A program made the position numbers and the translations under genes. DNA of 10,519 nt, taken from Candidatus Sulfotelmatobacter sp. Its GTDB lineage: Bacteria > Acidobacteriota > Terriglobia > Terriglobales > SbA1. This document shows positions 7,031 to 10,519 of the stretch, one piece after another (within the stretch, counting starts at the first letter, position 1; each line of letters starts with the position of its first letter). The stretch is taken from NCBI GenBank assembly GCA_030151135.1, contig JASLEQ010000203.1, positions 1 to 10,519 of the forward strand. Direction: 5' to 3'. The notes beneath the pieces were generated by a model that saw nothing but the letters and a program-made list of their open reading frames with translations, was not told where the DNA came from and searched no databases.

Positions 7031-7531
7031 CTACCGTGCTGCGGCCGCCCGCGCCTCGGGCTTGCCCGCTTTCTTTTCCGCAGACTCGTCTTTTGCGACC
7101 AGGCTTGCCGGCGCCAACAGCTTGTTCATATCGAGCAGGACCACCAGCCGCCCGCCCACTTTTCCCAGCCCGGTAACGCAGTTCAGCCCGCCTTCCTGAA
7201 ACACTGCTGGCGGAGCTTCCACGGCGTCGGCCGGAATCTTCAGAACCTCTGACGCGGAATCGACGATCAGTCCAGCCAGCCGCCCGGAATGCTCCACGAC
7301 CAGGATGCGGTTGTTCTTTCGGACCGCCGCGTTCTTCTCTCCGAAGCGCTTGCGCAGATCCATCACCGAAACGATCTTCCCGCGCAGGTTGATGACGCCT
7401 TCAAGATAATCGGGAGCGTCCGGCACCGCGGTGATCTCCGGAACGCGCACGATTTCGTGCAGCGAGGTGATGGGTACGCCGTAGGTCTCGCGTCCCACCT
7501 GAAAACCGACGATATGAAGTTCGCGGCTCAT
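7031..7531 (-). CDS. cheW: CheW, receptor-kinase coupling protein
   Basis: CheW joins the receptor hairpin tips to the P5 domain of CheA in the membrane-associated signalling array. This 166-residue protein is one CheW beta-barrel domain (residues ~4-140): 'VGFQVGRETYGVPITSLHEIV' region at the start, 'VPDAPDYLEGVINLRG' (36-51) with the conserved NLRG, then 'VMDLRKRFG', and 'VTGLGKVGGRLVVLLDM' near the end. A charged Ala/Lys/Glu tail (~145-166) follows the domain and is longer than in enteric CheW. The ATG at 7529-7531 has CAGGAG 8 nt upstream. It follows the receptor gene by 23 nt, which suggests that it serves this receptor. All conserved positions I can judge are present. Confidence 0.93.
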   Translation of the reverse strand: MSRELHIVGFQVGRETYGVPITSLHEIVRVPEITAVPDAPDYLEGVINLRGKIVSVMDLRKRFGEKNAAVRKNNRILVVEHSGRLAGLIVDSASEVLKIPADAVEAPPAVFQEGGLNCVTGLGKVGGRLVVLLDMNKLLAPASLVAKDESAEKKAGKPEARAAAAR

Positions 7532-7554
7532 AATCGAGGCTCCTGAAATGCCGC

Positions 7555-9531
7555 CTAGTACTGCGCTCCGGCTGCCGCCCGCTTGACCCCGCGCGCCGAG
7601 TCCGCCATCGATGGCCGACCCGACTCGCCTAGAGAGAAGCGGTCGATGAATTCCAGCAGGCTGCGCGACATCTTCGACATCTGCTCGGATGAAGCCGCCA
7701 GCTCTGTCGAACTCGAGGTGGACTGCTGCACCAGCTCGCGCATCCGCTCCATCGCCTTCACCACCGCTTGCGCACCCGATGCCTGCTCTTCCACCGCCGA
7801 GTTGATCTCGTGCGTGATTTCGTTGAGACGAGTCGTCGCCCTCGCAATTTGAGACGAGCCATGCGACTGCTCGTTCGTGGCCGCCCCAATCTCCTGCGCG
7901 AACTTGTAGACCTCGGTCACAACGTTCGAGATCTTCTTCAGCGCGGAATTCAGCTCGGATCCGAGCGCCAGGCCTTCGTTGACGATGGAGGTCGATCGGT
8001 CCATGTTCTCGACGGCCTTGCGCGCTTCCTTCTGAATGCTCTGAATCAGTTCGGAGATTTCCTTGGTCGACTGCGCCGACTTTTCTGCCAGCTTGCGCAC
8101 TTCGTCGGCGACCACGGCAAATCCCAGTCCATGTTCTCCGGCGCGGGCCGCTTCGATCGCTGCGTTCAACGCCAGCAGGTTCGTCTGCTCGGCCAGATCG
8201 TCGATGACTTCGATGATCTTCCCGATATCGTCCGCCCGCTGGCCGAGAGCTCCAATGATCTCGCCCGAGGAATTAATGGTCGTATTAATACGGTTGAGGC
8301 CGTCGGTCGCCTTTTCCATCGTGCCGATGCCGTTGTGAACTTCTTCCCGCGAGCGGTTCGAGATGTCGAGCAGCACTTTCGCCGTGTCGGCCACGCGCTG
8401 GATCGATGCCACCATCTGATCGATGGACGCCGACGTCTCGCTGACGCTCGAAGCCTGCACCTGCGTCGACTTCACCATGTTCTGCACGTTCACGCTCATC
8501 TCGTGCATCGTGCTGGTAACTTCATCAATCGCCGAAGAGGCTTGCAGGCCGATCTTGGCGGAATCATCCGACGCTCCAGCCACCTGGTTCGAGGCGCTCG
8601 CCACTTGAGACGATGCGTCGCGGACGCTTCGCACCAGCCCGGCCAGCCCTTCCACCATCTTGGCGAAGGCGTTGCCCAGCGTGTCATGCGAGGAACGAGG
8701 CTTCACTTCCAGGGTCAGATCGCCCCCGGCAATGGCCTCGGACACTCCAGCCATCTCCTTTAAATAGGTGACCATCTTGTGGAAGGTTCGGGCCAGCTCA
8801 CCGATCTCGTCATCCCGCGTAAGATCGATGTTGTGCTCCAGATCGCCCGTGTTCCCGATGGCGCGGGCCACATTCATCAGGTTCGTCAGCGGCTCTGTGA
8901 TCCCTTTCGCGGTGCGGAAGGCGATAATCGCGCCGGCGACCACCGCAATCAGCGTGCTGATCAACGAAATCGCGATCGTCCAGGTGGCGGCGCTGTCATC
9001 CGACTTCCGGCGCTCTTCCACCAGCTTGTGATTTTCGGTCTCGGCCACGTCCAGTGAATCGGTGGAGTTCTTCACCCACGAGGACGCGTCCTTCTGAAGG
9101 TAGTAAATCTGCAGCTCGGCGACGGTCGCATTCCCCGAATCCACGTCTTTGCGCTTTTCGATCAGCGGTTGGGAGAATTCCTTCGCCCACGACTGCTCCA
9201 GTTGCTGCACCTTGTTCAATGAGGTCTTGACCTGGTCCGAGCTGGCCAGGGCTTTGCCCTGCTCGAGCTTCTCGTTGAGAAGGCGCAGACCGTCGTTCAT
9301 ACGGTCCACTTCGCGCGTGTCCCCGCTCAGCAGGTAGTTGCTGAGATAAAGACGGTTCTGCATCATCTGGAATCGCACCTGGTTGGTGGCGTCGGCCAGG
9401 TCCAGCGACTCCTGAGCCGCCTTCTTCGCGGCGTGCTCGCGCTGCACCGCGGACCAGTTCACCAGAAACAACACCACCACCATCGTGAGGATGATGCCGA
9501 AGTTGACGTATAGCTTCTTGCCGATAGTCAT
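7555..9531 (-). CDS. Transmembrane methyl-accepting chemotaxis protein (chemoreceptor)
   Basis: This 658-residue receptor senses an unknown signal outside the membrane and controls CheA through CheW. TM1 is at ~11-27 and TM2 at ~184-205, enclosing a mainly helical sensor of ~155 residues; '[14 protein letters not shown]' (63-76) resembles CHASE3 or four-helix-bundle sensors. HAMP 1 (~206-258, with 'ITEPL' and '[13 protein letters not shown]') is followed by a second HAMP-like unit (~262-300, '[11 protein letters not shown]', 'LGNAFAKM'). The signalling coiled coil runs ~300-632 with the conserved tip '[18 protein letters not shown]' (451-468) and '[14 protein letters not shown]' (470-483). 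The tip lies near the centre, so the arms are of similar length and no large deletion is apparent. The C-terminus ends 'GAQY', without an NWETF-type CheR tether. The ATG at 9529-9531 has GGAGG 8 nt upstream. It is the first che gene after tonB (26 nt). Confidence 0.95.
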   Translation of the reverse strand: MTIGKKLYVNFGIILTMVVVLFLVNWSAVQREHAAKKAAQESLDLADATNQVRFQMMQNRLYLSNYLLSGDTREVDRMNDGLRLLNEKLEQGKALASSDQVKTSLNKVQQLEQSWAKEFSQPLIEKRKDVDSGNATVAELQIYYLQKDASSWVKNSTDSLDVAETENHKLVEERRKSDDSAATWTIAISLISTLIAVVAGAIIAFRTAKGITEPLTNLMNVARAIGNTGDLEHNIDLTRDDEIGELARTFHKMVTYLKEMAGVSEAIAGGDLTLEVKPRSSHDTLGNAFAKMVEGLAGLVRSVRDASSQVASASNQVAGASDDSAKIGLQASSAIDEVTSTMHEMSVNVQNMVKSTQVQASSVSETSASIDQMVASIQRVADTAKVLLDISNRSREEVHNGIGTMEKATDGLNRINTTINSSGEIIGALGQRADDIGKIIEVIDDLAEQTNLLALNAAIEAARAGEHGLGFAVVADEVRKLAEKSAQSTKEISELIQSIQKEARKAVENMDRSTSIVNEGLALGSELNSALKKISNVVTEVYKFAQEIGAATNEQSHGSSQIARATTRLNEITHEINSAVEEQASGAQAVVKAMERMRELVQQSTSSSTELAASSEQMSKMSRSLLEFIDRFSLGESGRPSMADSARGVKRAAAGAQY

Positions 9532-9557
9532 GCCCTTCTCCTCCGCGGAGTTGCCAC

Positions 9558-9902
9558 TTACCGCGGCTCAAACTTGAAGTCGATAACGCCCGTACTCTCT
9601 GCCGGTGCGGGATCAAAACGCCATTTCTTGGCTGCATCCAACGCGGATGTCGCCAACACCGGATGGCCCCCTACGACCCGCGCTTCCTTCACCGTGCCGT
9701 TCGGAGAAACCACTACTTCAATCTTTACCGTCCCCGAGATCTGCATCTTCCTTGCAAGCTCCGGATATGAGGGTTGCACCTTCGTCTTCGCCCGCCGGAT
9801 GATTTCGTCATTGGCACTCGTCTGGCCCCCTGACTTGCACGGAACCGAGATGGTGCAGATCGCCAAGACGGCCAGTAATGCTCCTACAAGTCTTCGAGAC
9901 AC
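9558..9902 (-). CDS. Small exported protein with TonB C-terminal domain
   Basis: Starting from GTG (9900-9902) the product has 114 residues: a signal peptide or membrane anchor ('[18 protein letters not shown]', ~3-20), a short linker, then a TonB C-terminal domain (~36-112) with '[22 protein letters not shown]' region, '[19 protein letters not shown]' and '[14 protein letters not shown]'. This domain in true TonB contacts TonB-box peptides of outer-membrane receptors. Here the long Pro-rich periplasmic spacer of energy-transducing TonB is absent, so it is a mini-TonB-like periplasmic protein of unknown role. 'SVPC' at the possible cleavage region is not a good lipobox. I chose the GTG because AGGAGG lies 4 nt upstream and the signal peptide then begins at residue 1; an ATG at 10011-10013 would give 151 residues but bury the signal peptide at ~40. 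It is first in the che operon; ExbB/ExbD are not in the window. Confidence 0.78.
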   Translation of the reverse strand: MSRRLVGALLAVLAICTISVPCKSGGQTSANDEIIRRAKTKVQPSYPELARKMQISGTVKIEVVVSPNGTVKEARVVGGHPVLATSALDAAKKWRFDPAPAESTGVIDFKFEPR

Positions 9903-9906
9903 AGGT

Positions 9907-9912
9907 CCTCCT
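9907..9912 (-). promoter_or_regulatory. Shine-Dalgarno site deciding the tonB-like start
   Basis: The minus strand reads AGGAGG here, 4 nt before the GTG at 9900-9902. No comparable site precedes the in-frame ATGs at 9957-9959 or 10011-10013. This favours the shorter product, which also begins directly with a signal peptide. Confidence 0.65.
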
Positions 9913-9981
9913 AAGGATTTTGAAACTGGCAAGACTCGACCGTGCAATGGCCGGGCCATGGGAACGTTCTCGCGAAAACCA

Positions 9982-10018
9982 AAGTAATGACACTCAACTC
10001 GTTGAATGCCCATTACTT
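9982..10018. repeat. Nested inverted repeat in the presumed leader of the che operon
   Basis: The outer arms AAGTAATG (9982-9989) and CATTACTT (10011-10018) are perfectly complementary. Inside the 21-nt interval lies a second perfect inverted repeat, TCAAC-TC-GTTGA (9994-10005). On the minus strand the outer stem is followed by TTGGTTTTC. If transcription of the operon starts upstream, this would fold in the 5' leader before the ribosome site. It could be a leader hairpin, a weak attenuator or a protein-binding site. Confidence 0.45.
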
Positions 10019-10068
10019 AGGCCTGTCTCAAAGAGGACCGCAGAAGAGTTCGGGAATTAGCGCTGTCT

Positions 10069-10095
10069 CATTCGGCAAAATCGGGTTAGTGTTTC
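10069..10095 (-). promoter_or_regulatory. Weak sigma-28 (FliA)-like promoter match facing the che operon
   Basis: On the minus strand GAAA (10095-10092), 15 nt, then GCCGAATG (10076-10069) resembles the flagellar sigma-28 consensus TAAA-N15-GCCGATAA: three of four and five of eight positions agree, with the GCCGA core intact and exact spacing. A start near 10060 would give a leader of ~160 nt. The match is imperfect and found by eye; no better minus-strand sigma-70 promoter was seen nearby. Confidence 0.3.
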
Positions 10096-10116
10096 TCAGG
10101 GTGAGACGAAAATCTC

Positions 10117-10133
10117 ATCCCGAGTCTCGGGAT
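10117..10133. repeat. Perfect 17-nt palindrome (8-1-8), possible operator
   Basis: ATCCCGAG (10117-10124), one T, and CTCGGGAT (10126-10133) are exact inverse complements. It lies about midway between the two divergent transcription units. The one-base centre is too tight for an RNA hairpin with a full stem and better suits a dimeric DNA-binding protein. No neighbouring regulator gene is visible. Confidence 0.4.
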
Positions 10134-10165
10134 TTCACACAAAGGCACCTCCCCTGGCATTTCCC

Positions 10166-10192
10166 TTGACTCAAAATGAGATGAAATATACT
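10166..10192 (+). promoter_or_regulatory. Candidate sigma-70-type promoter for the small ORF
   Basis: TTGACT (10166-10171, five of six) and TATACT (10187-10192, five of six) are separated by 15 bp, which is shorter than the ideal 17. A start near 10200 would place the GTG of the small ORF only ~16 nt downstream. The local sequence is AT-richer than its surroundings. Confidence 0.4.
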
Positions 10193-10215
10193 TTCCCAAA
10201 TAGATTCAAGCACTT

Positions 10216-10506
10216 GTGAATCCAGGACCCTATTCCACCACGGGCAGTGTGGGAGTCGGTAATTCAGTCGTCCGTCCCTTTGTCCCCACAGAAAGCAGTA
10301 GTGATACCCATGGTTTCGAAGCAGGATTTCAGCAACTGCTTCTGCAAATTGCAGCCAAAGCCGTTGAACGCACGACTTCGGCTTCTCTGATCGAATTGAC
10401 ATGCCGGATGAGTCGTGTGTACTTACAGGATTCCGGGGTCTACTTCTGGAAGTGTCAAATCTGCGAAGAAAATTTAGGCAAGAAAACGAAAGGAAAAATT
10501 TCATAA
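10216..10506 (+). CDS. Hypothetical protein of 96 residues
   Basis: I do not recognise this product. The frame starts at GTG (10216-10218), five codons after an in-frame TAG at 10201-10203, and ends with TAA at 10504-10506. No Shine-Dalgarno sequence precedes it, although a promoter-like pair lies just upstream; a near-leaderless message is possible. The N-terminal third is polar and Gly/Ser/Thr/Pro-rich. Residues ~34-68 look helical ('FEAGFQQLLLQIAAKAVERT'), and the C-terminal part contains 'FWKCQICEENLGKKTKGK' with a CxxC pair and a basic tail. With only one further Cys (in 'ELTCRMS') metal binding is uncertain. There is no signal peptide or membrane segment. Base composition is AT-richer than the che genes. 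It is divergent from the che operon and could share regulation with it, or be a non-coding open frame. Confidence 0.45.
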   Translation: MNPGPYSTTGSVGVGNSVVRPFVPTESSSDTHGFEAGFQQLLLQIAAKAVERTTSASLIELTCRMSRVYLQDSGVYFWKCQICEENLGKKTKGKIS

Positions 10507-10519
10507 AGGTTTGTCCGAA

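Larger units (their letters stand above)
10023..10181. promoter_or_regulatory. Cluster of TCTCA/TGAGA elements, possible operators, in the divergent intergenic region
   Basis: The pentamer TCTCA or its complement occurs at 10026-10030, 10066-10070, 10094-10098, 10102-10106, 10113-10117 and 10177-10181. Two sites form the same symmetrical unit: TCTCA-GGG-TGAGA (10094-10106, perfect) and ACTCA-AAA-TGAGA (10169-10181, one mismatch), 75 bp apart centre to centre. CTGTCTCA is directly repeated at 10023-10030 and 10063-10070, exactly 40 bp apart. The unit at 10169-10181 overlaps the -35/spacer of the candidate promoter of the small ORF. The apparent regulator is not identified. Confidence 0.4.

Noticed and set aside
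7768..8763. A 331-codon plus-strand frame opposite the receptor gene
   Set aside because: It is an Arg/His/Leu-rich shadow of the heptad codons of the receptor coiled coil, with no ribosome site or promoter.
9903..10013. N-terminal extension of the TonB-like protein from the ATG at 10011-10013
   Set aside because: It lacks a ribosome site, would place the hydrophobic signal segment at residues ~40-57 and runs through the nested inverted repeat. The GTG at 9902 has AGGAGG just upstream. It remains possible.
10155..10170. Sigma-54-like TGGCAT-N5-TTGAC
   Set aside because: The spacing GG-N10 is right but the invariant GC at -12 is GA here; the same bases form a better sigma-70 -35 element.

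Overview
The window looks like a chromosomal segment of a flagellated soil bacterium, most probably of the phylum Acidobacteriota. I infer this from the moderately GC-rich coding sequence, from a protein tail resembling WD40/TolB-type propellers, and from an Ig-like repeat with an 'ICTP..GATV' pattern; as far as I know both are frequent in that phylum. No rRNA marker is present, so the assignment is an inference.

Left part (1-1442). A plus-strand gene enters from outside the window and ends at 312; it is the C-terminal end of a beta-propeller protein. Directly against it lies the C-terminal remnant of an Ig-like repeat protein, ending at 694, with no proper start. This looks like a rearrangement scar. 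Convergent to it is a secreted GH16-type glycoside hydrolase on the minus strand (705-1442). The two facing genes share a small hairpin that contains both stop codons.

Central part (1544-9902, minus strand). This is a tightly packed chemotaxis operon read right to left: a small exported TonB-C-terminal-domain protein, a transmembrane chemoreceptor (MCP), CheW, CheR, CheA, CheB, a stand-alone CheY-type receiver and a CheX-type phosphatase. A stem-loop after cheX is the likely terminator. Spacings are short: 26 nt tonB-mcp, 23 nt mcp-cheW, 2 nt cheR-cheA, a 4-nt ATGA overlap for cheA-cheB and 18 nt cheY-cheX. Larger gaps separate cheW-cheR (164 nt) and cheB-cheY (82 nt). The set is functionally complete: receptor, coupling protein, kinase, methyltransferase, methylesterase, output regulator and phosphatase. 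No CheZ, CheC or CheD lies in the window, so CheX is the only obvious CheY-P phosphatase here. The placement of a TonB-domain protein as first gene is the unusual point.

Right part (9903-10519). A roughly 310-nt divergent intergenic region separates the che operon from a small plus-strand ORF of unknown function (10216-10506). It is rich in short symmetrical elements: repeated TCTCA/TGAGA motifs, a perfect 8-1-8 palindrome, a nested inverted repeat in the presumed leader of the che operon, a weak sigma-28-like promoter match facing the che operon and a sigma-70-like match facing the small ORF. It is the best place in the window to look for undescribed regulation.

I see no mobile element, CRISPR array, tRNA or rRNA gene, and no clear sign of a novel multi-gene system. 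The main content is a recognisable chemotaxis operon with some lineage-specific features.
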